A DNA stretch of 64,000 bases from Candidatus Limnocylindrales bacterium (GTDB lineage: Bacteria; Moduliflexota; Moduliflexia; Moduliflexales; JAUQPW01), in NCBI GenBank assembly GCA_035559535.1, contig DATMBG010000007.1, positions 1-64,000 of the forward strand, given 5' to 3'. The position numbers and the translations under genes were made by a program. The first letter of the stretch is position 1. The number at the start of each line of letters is the position of its first letter. The notes beneath the pieces are model-generated. The model searched no databases. It saw only the letters and a program-made list of their open reading frames with translations, and was not told the origin of the DNA. This document shows positions 51,446 to 61,375 of this stretch, piece after piece.

Positions 51446-52432
51446 TTAAGCTGTAAGGAAAGAAGATTTCCTGATAAAAAGGAGTAAGAGCGCTAAACCC
51501 AGGGGAATCTGGAAGAACTCCTTTTCATGGACCACAGATTTCTCTCCCACAAGCTCGACATGCTTCAAAAGTCCCTGGAGTTCCTTACCTGAAATAACCC
51601 GGAGATATTTTCCATCGGTTTTAGCAGCCAGCTCCCTTAACGGAGATTCATTTAAACGGGTTAAAATTAATTCATTATTGATTCGGTACCAATCCTCAAA
51701 TTTTCCATCCTTTCCGTAGACAGGAATTTTAGAACCTTTCAGATTTCCCAAACCTATGGCAATGACTTTAATCTTTTTTGAAGAAAGCTTTTCCTGGATT
51801 GGTAAAAGATCTGGGAGGGCTACATCCCCTCCGTCGGAAAAAAGAAGAATTAATTTGCTTCGATCTTCTTCTTTGAAGAGATTATAGGCTTCTGAAAGGG
51901 CCAACAGGATGTTTGATCCTCCCCCCGGGGCCGATTCAATTTTTACCCAGTTTTGCAAAACAAATTTAAGAGCCACGAGATCATCGGTCAGATTAGACTG
52001 AACAAAACCCTCTCGCGCGAAGGTCACCAATCCCACCCGGTTACCTACCAGATCAGGGAAAAGTCCCATAAGCATATCCTTCGCTTTTTGTAATCGAGAG
52101 ACCTCATCTCCATAATCCTCTGCCGCCATGCTTCGCGATACATCCAGGACAGCAACTACATCCAGGGACCCTTCCCGGAGTTTAATCGAACCTCCCGGCC
52201 AGACAGGTCGGGCCAGGGTGATAATCAAGGCGATTACAGCTCCCATCAACAAACCCCCTTGAATCCACTGGTCCCAATTTTGCGAAAGGCGGGAGGTTTG
52301 TCTAATGAGGTTCTCCTGACCAAAGGTTCTTAATAAAGAGCGCCTCCGATAATAACCTATTCCTAGAACTCCTATCAGAATCAGGAGGAGTCCAAACCCC
52401 CAGAAAGCTTGCGGATAAAGAAATTGTATCAT
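51446..52432 (-). CDS. BatB/BatA-type membrane VWA protein (last gene of Bat operon)
   Basis: The 328-residue protein has N-terminal membrane segments (about 11-28 and 60-77), a von Willebrand A domain with MIDAS D97, S99, S101 (VLDVSRSM) and the later T and D parts, and a C-terminal hydrophobic segment. Bat proteins form an envelope complex of uncertain role linked to MoxR chaperones. The ATG at 52432 is preferred; the frame open to 52468 is encoded by a GTCTGTTG-type repeat. The TPR gene lies upstream, across palindromes. Confidence 0.84.
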   Translation of the reverse strand: MIQFLYPQAFWGFGLLLILIGVLGIGYYRRRSLLRTFGQENLIRQTSRLSQNWDQWIQGGLLMGAVIALIITLARPVWPGGSIKLREGSLDVVAVLDVSRSMAAEDYGDEVSRLQKAKDMLMGLFPDLVGNRVGLVTFAREGFVQSNLTDDLVALKFVLQNWVKIESAPGGGSNILLALSEAYNLFKEEDRSKLILLFSDGGDVALPDLLPIQEKLSSKKIKVIAIGLGNLKGSKIPVYGKDGKFEDWYRINNELILTRLNESPLRELAAKTDGKYLRVISGKELQGLLKHVELVGEKSVVHEKEFFQIPLGLALLLLFIRKSSFLTA

Positions 52433-52433
52433 T

Positions 52434-52540
52434 CGTCCATTGTCCGTTGTCTGTTGGCTGTTCCTCACCCCTTTGCTTTCCTTACCTCCTCTTCCCTTTC
52501 CCCAACTGGGGAGAAGGGGAACAAGGAGGTGAGGAAAGGT
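52434..52540. repeat. GTCTGTTG minisatellite next to a CTTACCTCCTCTTCCC palindrome
   Basis: ATTGTCCGTTGTCTGTTGGC (52440-52459) matches the repeat before the giant gene. At 52476-52540 CTTTCCTTACCTCCT faces AAGGAGGTGAGGAAAG, with a CCCCAACTGGGG core. The two repeats fill the gap between the TPR and VWA genes. Confidence 0.75.
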
Positions 52541-52596
52541 AAGGTAGCTCTTCCAGCGGAATATAAACCCTGGATAACAGACAAGGGACCGTTAAG

Positions 52597-53169
52597 TTAA
52601 ATTCCCCTTGGATTAGGACCGGTTCCCCAGCCTTTTCCTTTAGACGGGTCCTGGGCACTGTTAGCTTCTTCATTAGGTTCCTGCTGCATAGAAGCCTCTT
52701 GATTTCCCTCTCCAAAGGCTTTGGGATTAAAAACGTATAATCGTTCCAGATTATATTTTGTCTCCCAATCAGAAGGATCCAGTCGCAAAGCAGCCTGATA
52801 CATGGCAGCCGCCTCTTTGGGTTGTTCCATGACTGTTAAAATGTTACCCAAATTGTAATAGGCTTTAGCTTTCAAATCATCGGAGTTGCTTTCCTGGATA
52901 ACCTGGCGAAAATAATCTGAAGCACGTTTGAGGTTATCAGCTTTATAAGCTCGAACTCCCAGGTTGTAATGAAGGATATCCTTCGAGGCAAATAAGTTCT
53001 TTTCAGCCTTTTCATAATCTTGATTATCAAAACGATTCTCCTGGGTAGCCTGATTGCCTTTTTTAATTAGATCCAGATAGCCGAATTTGTAGTAAATCCC
53101 AGAAATAAACAATACCCACCCCCCAACGAATAGGATAATTTGTAAAGCTCGTTTTTTTCCACCTGACAT
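52597..53169 (-). CDS. BatC-like membrane TPR protein
   Basis: The 190-residue protein has an N-terminal membrane helix (about 9-28) and two to three TPR units (YNLGVRAYKADNLKRASDYF, KAYYNLGNILTVMEQPKEAA). The C-terminus is rich in Gln, Glu and Asn and disordered-looking. In Bat operons a TPR protein between the VWA genes is typical. It lies 84 bp after the BatA-type gene. Confidence 0.8.
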   Translation of the reverse strand: MSGGKKRALQIILFVGGWVLFISGIYYKFGYLDLIKKGNQATQENRFDNQDYEKAEKNLFASKDILHYNLGVRAYKADNLKRASDYFRQVIQESNSDDLKAKAYYNLGNILTVMEQPKEAAAMYQAALRLDPSDWETKYNLERLYVFNPKAFGEGNQEASMQQEPNEEANSAQDPSKGKGWGTGPNPRGI

Positions 53170-53253
53170 AGAATATCTCTATGATGACCGATGGGGGATG
53201 AGAAGCAAAGGAAGTCAAGGACTCATCCCCCATAGCTTATCACTTAATTAAGA

Positions 53254-54174
53254 TTAAGGAAACTCCATCATAAGGGTATTTCCAAGGATCTCAGCCAAGA
53301 GGAGTAAAATGAAACCCACCAGGGTAAACACGGCATAAAACTCAACAGATTTAATCTCCGTTTTTTCCACCGTGATAGCAGATTGTTCTAACCGATTGAT
53401 TTCATCAAAACCCTGACTGAACTCGGCTTCCTTTTGAATATTGATAAATTTTCCACCAACGTTTTTGACAATATCCAACATATCCCGTGCGTTCGTTAAT
53501 TGAATTCCCATCAAGTAAAAACGAATCCCTTGGTGGATAAGGTTTTGAACGATCTCTGCTTTAGCTTGAGGAGGAATGGGAGCATCTCCATCGGATAAGA
53601 AAATAAGGACTTTACTTTGAGATTGACCCAACTGTTCAAAGTGTTGAAAAGCCGTTTTGAAGGGTTTTTCAAAATTAGTTCCACCGTGGAAACGGTTCCC
53701 GATGTCTTGGAGTTTTTCATCGATGATATGGAGATCTGTCGTCAAAGGCCAACTCCCATAAGCCTCATCTCCAAAGACAATCAAAGCAATGCGACTTCCT
53801 TCCTGTTTTTTCACAAACTCCCGGGCTGCTTCCCGTGCAATATCGATCTTTCTCTTTCGGCTTTCTCCATCTAAACCCATTTCCATACTATAGGAGAGAT
53901 CCATAACCAAAATGATATCTCGGGCTTCCAGTTGTTTAAACTCTTCGTACTGGTGCTTTTGCGGTCGAGCCAGGGCTACAAGTAAGAAAGCGATGGCAAG
54001 GAGGAATAAAACCGTCGGCAGCTTTACCCAAAAGTTAGATCCCAGCGTTTTTTTTAACAGATTTAAGTTAGAATACCCTATAAAAGTTTTTCGCTTTACC
54101 AGAAAGAGTAAGGGAATTAGAAGAGCAACCAAAAGCAGGTAAGGGTCTGCCAATGTTAAATGAGTTAAGGTCAT
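53254..54174 (-). CDS. BatA-type membrane VWA protein
   Basis: The 306-residue protein has two N-terminal membrane segments (about 10-27 and 51-70), a VWA domain with MIDAS D92, S94, S96 (VMDLSYSME), a DTDLHIID-like acidic loop and SDGDAP, and a C-terminal membrane segment (about 282-300). It lies 3 bp after the BatD-like gene. Confidence 0.86.
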   Translation of the reverse strand: MTLTHLTLADPYLLLVALLIPLLFLVKRKTFIGYSNLNLLKKTLGSNFWVKLPTVLFLLAIAFLLVALARPQKHQYEEFKQLEARDIILVMDLSYSMEMGLDGESRKRKIDIAREAAREFVKKQEGSRIALIVFGDEAYGSWPLTTDLHIIDEKLQDIGNRFHGGTNFEKPFKTAFQHFEQLGQSQSKVLIFLSDGDAPIPPQAKAEIVQNLIHQGIRFYLMGIQLTNARDMLDIVKNVGGKFINIQKEAEFSQGFDEINRLEQSAITVEKTEIKSVEFYAVFTLVGFILLLLAEILGNTLMMEFP

Positions 54175-54177
54175 AAT

Positions 54178-55398
54178 TTATCTGGTGGACACGGATGGCA
54201 GTGGCGACTTAGGTTTTTTCCTTGAACGAATAAAGGTTGAAATCGCAACTACCTTTCTTTCTTTCCGATTTTCCACATCTTTCTGCTCCGATGCTTTATC
54301 CTGAGTTTGTGGAGGAACCCCGAGATTCCTGGTTTTAGAAACAGTGGATATCTGTTTAATTAATTCTTTCACTTGTTTAATGGTCTCTTCTTGCTCTCGC
54401 TTCCCCGGGATATATCCTTCATAAAGTACTGCATGACATTTTCCAAGAACCTCTAAAATCTCGCTTTGATAAGGTTTTCCTTGTAGAGCTTCCTTTAACT
54501 GGAGAAAGGTTTTTGTAATGACGGGAATATCATACACTTCTCCCAGGTAGGTTCGGAAAGCTAAACTTGTTTTAGACAAAAGATCCTCCACCCTTCCGCC
54601 ATTAATTACATATTGTTCCCAGGCTTCGGTAATCGTTTGAAGCGTTCTTTCTTCCAGGGAAAGTTTTTTCTGCAACCGAACTTTTCCTGCTCGTATCGCA
54701 TACCATTTCCAGGTCCAGGTCGAGAGAGTACCGACCCATAAAAGAGCTCCCAGCAGAATACCCCCCCAGGCTAGAGGAGAATGTTCTTCACTCATCACCC
54801 CCTTAATACCCTTCATGTGACTAAAATAGGTGGCCGTACGAGAGAAGGAAATGGAGTAGGGCATAGAGATAACGTTCTTATATTGATATTCCCCTGATAG
54901 AGCATTCACGCCATCTGGGGTTGCATAGAGGATATCTAAAGGGGGAAACTCCAGGGTATCCACGGCCAGTATCGGCTTAAAAGTCTGTAAGTTAAAATTA
55001 ATTCGATAGATTTTCGTATCCCGGACTTCCTCGGTATGAACTTCTAGATTACGAACCTCAAAGGATCCATGGACTTCTCCCTTATGGGGTAAATTTACCA
55101 AATCCAAAACTACATCCTTCTTAGCCTCGATAACCAACGTTAGGGGTATCTCGTCTCCAATATGATAACCAAAATTCCGTTTCATTTGAAAATAAGGATA
55201 AATAGGGAACTTTGAATCTTCAGCTTTAGATTCTGATTCCTTAGGAAGAACTGTATCCGAAGGATCTGAGGGACCTAACTGATTTTGTGTAAGCTTATGA
55301 GGGAAACCCAGGGCCAAAGGAAATAGAATCTGAGAGGACGGTAATAACGTCGTTACCCCTAAAGATAGAAGTAAAATACCTAAAGTAGTCTTTCTCAT
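54178..55398 (-). CDS. BatD-like membrane protein
   Basis: The 406-residue protein has a signal peptide (1-31), an immunoglobulin-like outer region (about 75-165) with YHIGDEIPLTLVIEAKKDV, one membrane helix (about 210-230), and a cytoplasmic helical part with long charged segments. The order and position (after DUF58, before BatA) match a BatD/DUF4381-type component. I do not recognise specific motifs in the last 60 Lys/Arg-rich residues. Confidence 0.65.
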   Translation of the reverse strand: MRKTTLGILLLSLGVTTLLPSSQILFPLALGFPHKLTQNQLGPSDPSDTVLPKESESKAEDSKFPIYPYFQMKRNFGYHIGDEIPLTLVIEAKKDVVLDLVNLPHKGEVHGSFEVRNLEVHTEEVRDTKIYRINFNLQTFKPILAVDTLEFPPLDILYATPDGVNALSGEYQYKNVISMPYSISFSRTATYFSHMKGIKGVMSEEHSPLAWGGILLGALLWVGTLSTWTWKWYAIRAGKVRLQKKLSLEERTLQTITEAWEQYVINGGRVEDLLSKTSLAFRTYLGEVYDIPVITKTFLQLKEALQGKPYQSEILEVLGKCHAVLYEGYIPGKREQEETIKQVKELIKQISTVSKTRNLGVPPQTQDKASEQKDVENRKERKVVAISTFIRSRKKPKSPLPSVSTR

Positions 55399-55412
55399 GA
55401 TCTTCTTCTCCG

Positions 55413-56291
55413 TTATGATCTTTTCCTCCGCCTGGAGAGAAACAACTTGGTTATTTCTAACAGATAATCCGTTTTAGGATCGATCCAAAGGTAATCCAAG
55501 TTTAACTGTTTAAAAAGTGAATTTAAATCTTCTTCTCGTTTCTTGGCTTCTGCTTGAAAAGTTGCCCTATTTTTCTTTGTGAACCATAGCATTCTTTCCA
55601 TACCCGTTTCTAAATCCCTCAACCGAAGTCCTCCCCGATACTGTGGAAGTTCACGTTCACGGGGGTCATGGAGGACCAGAGGAATTACATCGTGGCGTGA
55701 ACCCATAACTTTTAAAGCCTTTTTTATTTCGGCCAACTCTTCCAGGAAATCAGACAACCAGAATACCAAGGCACGTTTTGCAGGCAAGCTTTCAAATACA
55801 CTGGAAACCTTTCCTTGGGTACCATGTTGAGTTTTAAAAGATAGAACATGTTGTGGAATCAAAAAATTGTAAGCTTTTTGGCGCTGAGGTTTTAAATGAA
55901 TTTCTATTTTCACCGTATAGCCGATGAGTCCGATGGGGTCACCTACACGCCAGGCAGAATAAGCCAAAGTCGCCGCAATTTCAGCCGCTAATCTTCGCTT
56001 GGAAACTCTTTCTGATCCAAACTCCATCGACTTACTCAGGTCAACCACTAAGATTAGATAGAGTTCACGTTCCTCGATATACGTGTTTTTTAAAATGTGT
56101 TGACCTCCGATTCGAGCCGTTGCTGCCCAGTTAATCCATCGAGGATTCTCACCCAAATCATATCGGCTGATCTTATCAAACTCCAAACCCCCTCCTTTGT
56201 ACACACTGAACCAGGAACCCGGACATACTTGCGTAGTATACCAGTTGATATAATAATCGATTTTCGAGACTTTTTTCAGAATTTCTTCCAT
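55413..56291 (-). CDS. DUF58 family VWA-like protein
   Basis: The 292-residue protein shows the DUF58 signature YDLGENPRWINWAATAR (residues about 44-60) and a VWA-like MIDAS motif VVDLSKSMEFGS (about 82-93). DUF58 proteins are partners of MoxR ATPases. It lies 52 bp after the MoxR gene. Confidence 0.9.
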   Translation of the reverse strand: MEEILKKVSKIDYYINWYTTQVCPGSWFSVYKGGGLEFDKISRYDLGENPRWINWAATARIGGQHILKNTYIEERELYLILVVDLSKSMEFGSERVSKRRLAAEIAATLAYSAWRVGDPIGLIGYTVKIEIHLKPQRQKAYNFLIPQHVLSFKTQHGTQGKVSSVFESLPAKRALVFWLSDFLEELAEIKKALKVMGSRHDVIPLVLHDPRERELPQYRGGLRLRDLETGMERMLWFTKKNRATFQAEAKKREEDLNSLFKQLNLDYLWIDPKTDYLLEITKLFLSRRRKRS

Positions 56292-56343
56292 AGAACTTAC
56301 CTCTCGTAGGGAGTTTTCATAAGAGAGATGGCTTCCCTGATCC

Positions 56344-57312
56344 TTAGGGGACAGGAATCTTACTTAAAACATGATCCAGGATCTCATCTGGTGTAACTCC
56401 TTCCATTTCAGCCGAGTAGGTTAAGATCATACGATGACGGAGCACATCCTTGGCAGTACGCTGAACATCTTCTGGATAGACAAATTTCCGTCCTTCCAGA
56501 AAAGCTTGTACGCGAGCCACATCTCGCAAACCCAGGATTCCTCTGGGTGAGACCCCAATTCTTATTTTCCCTTCTATTTTGTCCAGCTTATATTCCACGG
56601 GATTTCGAGTCGCACGACACAAATCCACCATATATCGATGGGCATATTCTTCGACCTTTACCTCTGCTTTGATCTTCTCCCGTAAGCGGACAACCTCCTC
56701 CGGGGAGAAGACCTGTTGAATCTCTGCTAAACGATCCCGGCGGTCTAAAAGGGTATTTTCCAACATGTGGATCTCATCTTCTCTAGAAGGATAGTTCACG
56801 AGAAGCTTTAAAAGGAACCTATCCAATTGAGCCTCCGGTAAAGGATAGGTACCCTCGTGCTCGATAGGATTTTGAGTTGCCAGGACCATAAAGGGATCTG
56901 GAAGTTGAAAAGTCTCTTTCCCCATAATGGTCACCTGACGTTCCTGCATGGCCTGGAGAAGAGCTGCCTGAGTTTTGGCAGCCGCTCGATTAATCTCATC
57001 CACTAAAATCAGATTAGCCGATATGATGGGGCCTTTTTCGACTTCAAACTTGCCGTCTGTATAGATATAGGTACCCACAATATCACTGGGCATCATGTCC
57101 GGAACCATCTGGATACGCTGAAACGCACCCCCAATAGTTTTTCCCAAAGTGGCTACCAGTAAGGTTTTAGCCAGTCCGGGTACTCCTTCTAATAGCACAT
57201 GCCCATCGGCCAGAAGTGCGGTTAAAACTTTCCAGATGAGGGAAGTCTGCCCAATGATTATTTTCTCGATTTCATTAACAACCTGATGAACCTTTTCCAA
57301 TTCATCTTTCAT
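56344..57312 (-). CDS. MoxR-family AAA+ ATPase
   Basis: The 322-residue ATPase has Walker A GVPGLAKT, Walker B LILVDEIN, a sensor-1 Asn in VLATQNPIEHEGTYPLPEAQ, arginine residues in EAQLDRFLL, and the C-terminal helical lid. MoxR proteins act as chaperones that load metals or assemble complexes together with VWA proteins. It is the first gene of the Bat operon. The start at 57312 has AAGGA upstream; an ATG at 57321 adds three residues. Confidence 0.92.
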   Translation of the reverse strand: MKDELEKVHQVVNEIEKIIIGQTSLIWKVLTALLADGHVLLEGVPGLAKTLLVATLGKTIGGAFQRIQMVPDMMPSDIVGTYIYTDGKFEVEKGPIISANLILVDEINRAAAKTQAALLQAMQERQVTIMGKETFQLPDPFMVLATQNPIEHEGTYPLPEAQLDRFLLKLLVNYPSREDEIHMLENTLLDRRDRLAEIQQVFSPEEVVRLREKIKAEVKVEEYAHRYMVDLCRATRNPVEYKLDKIEGKIRIGVSPRGILGLRDVARVQAFLEGRKFVYPEDVQRTAKDVLRHRMILTYSAEMEGVTPDEILDHVLSKIPVP

Positions 57313-57321
57313 AAACGCCAT

Positions 57322-58431
57322 CCTTTTTAAATCTTAATCGAAGGGCGAGAAAGAGATAGAAATATCTAAAGTCAGGGAAAGTCGAGATGGAGCCTTAACC
57401 GATCGGTAAGTGGGAGAGGTAGGATTCAATAAGCTATTCTAACTTCTATTTTTCTCGCATTCTCTTCCTGTTCAATTTCTGTTTTAGTTCCCTGCAACTT
57501 TATATGCAAAGCAGATACCAAATCCAAAGGTAAATCTTGAAAAGATCTGATGTCCCCATTTACCATACACAGAGAAGAGCCTCGGGAGAATAAAAAGCTG
57601 GCATCTATGATCTAGTTTTTAGACGGCTTATACTAACCCTTATGAAGAGGTTACCTGCTTCCCTCCCGGTGGGGATAGCCAGGATGGGGCTACTTCCTAT
57701 CATTTATATTTTTTTCAACGCCGATTGATATTAGACATTTTGGCAAAGAAAGGTTAAACTAACTCTCCGGAATTTCCTAGATAGAGAAAACCCCCCAGAC
57801 TCCCAGGGGTCGCCCCATAGTCGGAAAGTCAGGTATTCCAAGACCCTGGGCCTTCCTATGAATTATCTAAAACTTATCGTGCAGCACCTATGCTGCCCTT
57901 TACAAACCCGTAAGAAACAGGTTTCATTCCAGGATCTAAAATTGAATCCTTATTGTGGAATTAATAGCCAGACGGGAAAAGAACCCAAAACCCATTTTGA
58001 AGCCGGGAAAAGTTTTGCTCTATTTTTAGGCAATTTTGAGGGGTAAGGATTACAAAAATAGCTTCCTTTCCTGCACCTATAAACCTGGGGCTTAAGGTTC
58101 TGCCTTATTTTTAAGCCATTTTGAAAGGGATGGATTACAAAATAACCCCACTTTCTGCACTACAAATCTGAGGCTCCTTGTCAGCAGTGGTCCACAGACG
58201 TCACCGGGAAGGATATGGTTTCAATTTGAAACATTCCAAGCTCCTGGATTCTGCTAGGAACACTAAACCCGATGATTTTGACTTATAGAAAGTCCTAGAT
58301 TTTAGGGTTTTAAATTTGGAGAGGTTTATTTTACTTTAAAATAACTCTAAAATAAATTCAAATGATCCATTTATCTAGATAAGCTCAAAAATTACGACGA
58401 TTTAATCTAGAGGGGTATAAAATGACTCTTT
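57322..58431. other. 1.1-kb gene-free region with degenerate direct repeats
   Basis: No gene that I can support. Two direct copies of about 70 bp (58022-58092 and 58107-58175) share TTTTTAGGCAATTTTGAGGGG and GGATTACAAAA, then a CTGCACCTA-AACCTGGGGCT stretch in degenerate form. The rest is AT-rich with scattered short GC hairpins. It may hold promoters for MoxR, leftwards, and for nothing visible to the right. Confidence 0.4.
58022..58175. repeat. Two degenerate direct repeats of ~70 bp
   Basis: TTTTTAGGCAATTTTGAGG in the first copy matches TTTTTAAGCCATTTTGAAAGG in the second; both continue with GGATTACAAAA and end near a CCTGGGGCT or CTGAGGCT. The period is about 85 bp. The role is unknown. 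Confidence 0.55.
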
Positions 58432-59352
58432 TTATTTTTGCTCCCTGGCAAGTTCTGCGGCAACCGCATCTGCACCCTGGGCGATGAAAAGTTCTCCCTT
58501 TTTATCGGGTAAGAACTCTTCCATTTTAGCTACAAGCTTCTGCTTGGCGTCATCTGTTAACTCAGGCTGTCCCTTGGCCAGAGACTTTACTGCTTCTCGA
58601 TAGGTCTCGAGGTACGATTTTTGCCAATCCAGCATTTCCAGGGAACCTGGCTCACCATGACCGGGATAAATCCTCTGGACATCTTTGAGTTCTGTTTGGA
58701 GCCGATGGATATTTTTTAACCATTGGGTACTGTGACCGTCGGCAAGATAAGCATGGACTTTGTTCATTACCACATCTCCGATAAAAGCGATTCTTTCCTC
58801 TCCTTCTATCATCCAGTAAGAATCGCTATGAGACTCTCCTGGACCTAAATCATGGACGGTGAAAGTAACGCCTCCAAAGGTCACGGATTCTCCATCCTTT
58901 AAAGTTTTAGAAGGGAAAACCCTTTTTTTCGGCCATTCCTCTCCAAGCATGGCACGTCCTCGCTCTTCTCCTGCAGCATCATAATAGGCTTTCATGGCCT
59001 TATCGACTCCTACCGTTGAGATTACGGGCACGCCATCTGTACCTATCAACTCAGCCAAACCATTGCAATGGTCTGGATGGCCATGGGTAAGGAGGACGGC
59101 CAGAAGTGGCTTTCTCAAAAATTCCAGATTTGCCCTTAAGGCTTTGCCATCGGAAACCGTTAAGGTCGCGTCTATGGCCACAATACCTTTTTCAGTTTCT
59201 ACCAGATAGGCATTTACAAAGACCCGGGTTTCATCGGCAAATCTATGAACCCGAGGTTTGAAACCCCCATGGACGGTGGGATTGAAAGAAATTATCCCGG
59301 TTAACAGGATGGGAAATATCAGAAGTCTACGGACAAGGTATTTTCTATTCAT
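58432..59352 (-). CDS. Exported metallo-beta-lactamase fold hydrolase (paralogue B)
   Basis: The 306-residue protein matches the hydrolase at 29561 along its whole length, with the same metal motif (H90, H92, D94, H95 in LLTHGHPDHCNG), the same GPGESHSDSYW and YPGHGEPGSLEMLDW blocks, and an N-terminal signal peptide. The two differ mainly in the signal peptide and in the last 30 residues. The gene lies 39 bp after a cytochrome gene on the same strand; the other copy lies beside an intradiol dioxygenase, so the two may serve different pathways. Confidence 0.88.
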   Translation of the reverse strand: MNRKYLVRRLLIFPILLTGIISFNPTVHGGFKPRVHRFADETRVFVNAYLVETEKGIVAIDATLTVSDGKALRANLEFLRKPLLAVLLTHGHPDHCNGLAELIGTDGVPVISTVGVDKAMKAYYDAAGEERGRAMLGEEWPKKRVFPSKTLKDGESVTFGGVTFTVHDLGPGESHSDSYWMIEGEERIAFIGDVVMNKVHAYLADGHSTQWLKNIHRLQTELKDVQRIYPGHGEPGSLEMLDWQKSYLETYREAVKSLAKGQPELTDDAKQKLVAKMEEFLPDKKGELFIAQGADAVAAELAREQK

Positions 59353-59391
59353 AAAACTTTTAAGCTATCTCGGATGGCCGAACCTTTACCT

Positions 59392-60036
59392 CTAATCCGG
59401 GCAGGCGGCACCCTGGTTTATCCACTCGGTTATTTTATCTATAAACTCCTGAAGGGTTCGGGGTGCAGGTGTACGCTTGCCACCTGGATTCCAGGACCAT
59501 TGAATCCGAGGGTCTTCTTTAACATGTCGAATAAGGTCTTCCAGCGTTTTATTTCCATTCTGAGCCGGATCCTTAATCTGATTACAGATCTCCTTAGGGG
59601 TTTTATTTGCGAAGATCATGGGAGTCTCCGGGGGTGGCATCCGCCAATCGGGAGAGCCCGGTGCAGCCTTTTCCCCAACTCCATTGGTGAGCTGATGGCA
59701 GTTATTGCACCTGGCACCCCCTGCACCTCGACCCGTTGCACCACGAACAACCTTCATATCGTGGGGACGTCCCTCATCGCCTTGAGTGGGTCCTTCTCCT
59801 GCAGCATGACAGTTTTTACAGCGTGGATGGGCGAAGACATCGACAACGGCATTGAAGGCTGCAATAGCCCTGGCATCCTCTGCAACAGCAATAACCTGCA
59901 GGTTAAGGAAAACTTTCTCTCCTTTACTGGGAGTATGCCTCAGAGAGGAAAAGGCAGGATTTATGACCTGCAAGATTCCTATAACCCATACCATTCTTAC
60001 CAGGTACTTTTTCCAATTATGGGTCCGTAACGTCAT
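59392..60036 (-). CDS. Exported diheme c-type cytochrome
   Basis: The 214-residue protein has a signal or anchor (about 10-30) and two CxxCH heme motifs at residues 73-77 (CKNCH) and 110-114 (CNNCH), with conserved HPRCKNCHAAG and CNNCHQLTN text and a W-rich end (IQWSWNPGG, ITEWINQGAACP). Such proteins are often annotated as partners of isoquinoline 1-oxidoreductase or other exported oxidases, from memory. It may accept electrons from an exported dehydrogenase such as the quinoprotein at 47 kb. It follows mtnA by 97 bp. Confidence 0.82.
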   Translation of the reverse strand: MTLRTHNWKKYLVRMVWVIGILQVINPAFSSLRHTPSKGEKVFLNLQVIAVAEDARAIAAFNAVVDVFAHPRCKNCHAAGEGPTQGDEGRPHDMKVVRGATGRGAGGARCNNCHQLTNGVGEKAAPGSPDWRMPPPETPMIFANKTPKEICNQIKDPAQNGNKTLEDLIRHVKEDPRIQWSWNPGGKRTPAPRTLQEFIDKITEWINQGAACPD

Positions 60037-60133
60037 ATCCGTATTCTCCTTTAACTTAAAAAATTGAAGGCTGAAAGGGGAAGATAGCCAAAAAATTTCG
60101 ATCTTGAGATAAATCCCAAATCATCTTAGCCTT

Positions 60134-61168
60134 TTATCGGGCCAATTTAGCCAAACTTTCTTCATACGGCGGCCAGGCGATCCCTTTTTCAGTAATGATG
60201 GCGGTAATATACTCGTGGGGAGTTACATCGAAGGCCGGATTGGCTACCTGGATAGCTTCTGGCGCGATCTGTTTACCGGCAATCTGGGTCACTTCTTGGG
60301 GATTCCTCTCTTCAATGGGGATTTGATCTCCGGAGCCAATGGATAAGTCTAGGGTAGAAATCGGAGCTGCCACATAGAATGGAATCCCATGTTCTTTGGC
60401 CAGGACTGCCAGACTGTAGGTACCAATTTTATTGGCAACATCTCCATTTGCAGCAATCCGGTCGGCCCCCACGATAATGAGATTAATTTTTCCTTTCCGC
60501 ATGAAATAGCCGGCCATGTTATCCGTGATAAGGGTAAGCGGAATATTCTCCTTGGCAAGCTCCCAGGCGGTTAATCGAGATCCCTGGAGAAAAGGTCTGG
60601 TCTCATCTACGAAAACATGAATCTGTTTTCCCTCTTCATGGGCTGACCGAATGACCCCCAGGGCTGTTCCGTATCCTGCCGTTGCTAGGGCTCCGGCATT
60701 ACAATGGGTCAAGATGGTATCCCCGGATTTAATCAATTGCGCGCCATACTTACCCAGGATTTTGTTGATCTGGATATCCTCATCCCGTATCTGAAGGGCT
60801 CTATTTTTTAATACTTCTTTGAGTTGTGGAACAGGTAAATGCCGGTGAGCTTCTGCACATCGACGCATTTCTTCAATGGCCCAGAATAAATTCACAGCCG
60901 TGGGACGTGTTTTGGCCATTTCCTCCAGGATTTCTTTCATTTTAATTGAAAATTCTTCGTAAGAATCTGCCGAAATACTCTGGGCCCCCAGGGCAATACC
61001 CATAGCAGCGGCTACTCCAATGGCAGGGGCACCGCGAATGACCATATTTTTAATGGCCTGAGCCACATCTTTATAATTATCGTACTCTCGATAAACTTCC
61101 TCCATGGGAAGTCGTGTCTGATCAATCATGACCACTTTGTTGTTAATCCATTCAATGGTTTGAATCAT
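60134..61168 (-). CDS. mtnA: S-methyl-5-thioribose-1-phosphate isomerase
   Basis: MtnA converts methylthioribose-1-phosphate to methylthioribulose-1-phosphate in methionine salvage. The 344-residue protein has the catalytic Cys156 ([12 protein letters not shown]), catalytic Asp236 ([18 protein letters not shown]), and the opening [14 protein letters not shown]. The length is normal for the family. Other salvage genes are not adjacent. Confidence 0.94.
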   Translation of the reverse strand: MIQTIEWINNKVVMIDQTRLPMEEVYREYDNYKDVAQAIKNMVIRGAPAIGVAAAMGIALGAQSISADSYEEFSIKMKEILEEMAKTRPTAVNLFWAIEEMRRCAEAHRHLPVPQLKEVLKNRALQIRDEDIQINKILGKYGAQLIKSGDTILTHCNAGALATAGYGTALGVIRSAHEEGKQIHVFVDETRPFLQGSRLTAWELAKENIPLTLITDNMAGYFMRKGKINLIIVGADRIAANGDVANKIGTYSLAVLAKEHGIPFYVAAPISTLDLSIGSGDQIPIEERNPQEVTQIAGKQIAPEAIQVANPAFDVTPHEYITAIITEKGIAWPPYEESLAKLAR

Positions 61169-61375
61169 GGGAAACTCCTTTGTGTTAAGTTATCAAGCCT
61201 CTTTGAGATGGTTAATAGAATATCCCATTAAGAGAAAATCTGTCAACTTTTTAATGATTTCGTGGATCTTTTAGCCCCGGCGAGGTGGCCTCTTTAGAGA
61301 GGGGCGAATTCCCTGAACAGGTTGCTCTTATGGAACTTTTCTCCTCTGGAACCTTCAAAGTCAATTAAGTAACTG

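Noticed and set aside
57858-58046. 62-residue plus-strand frame in the gene-free region
   Set aside because: No ribosome binding site, no family features, and it runs through degenerate repeats.
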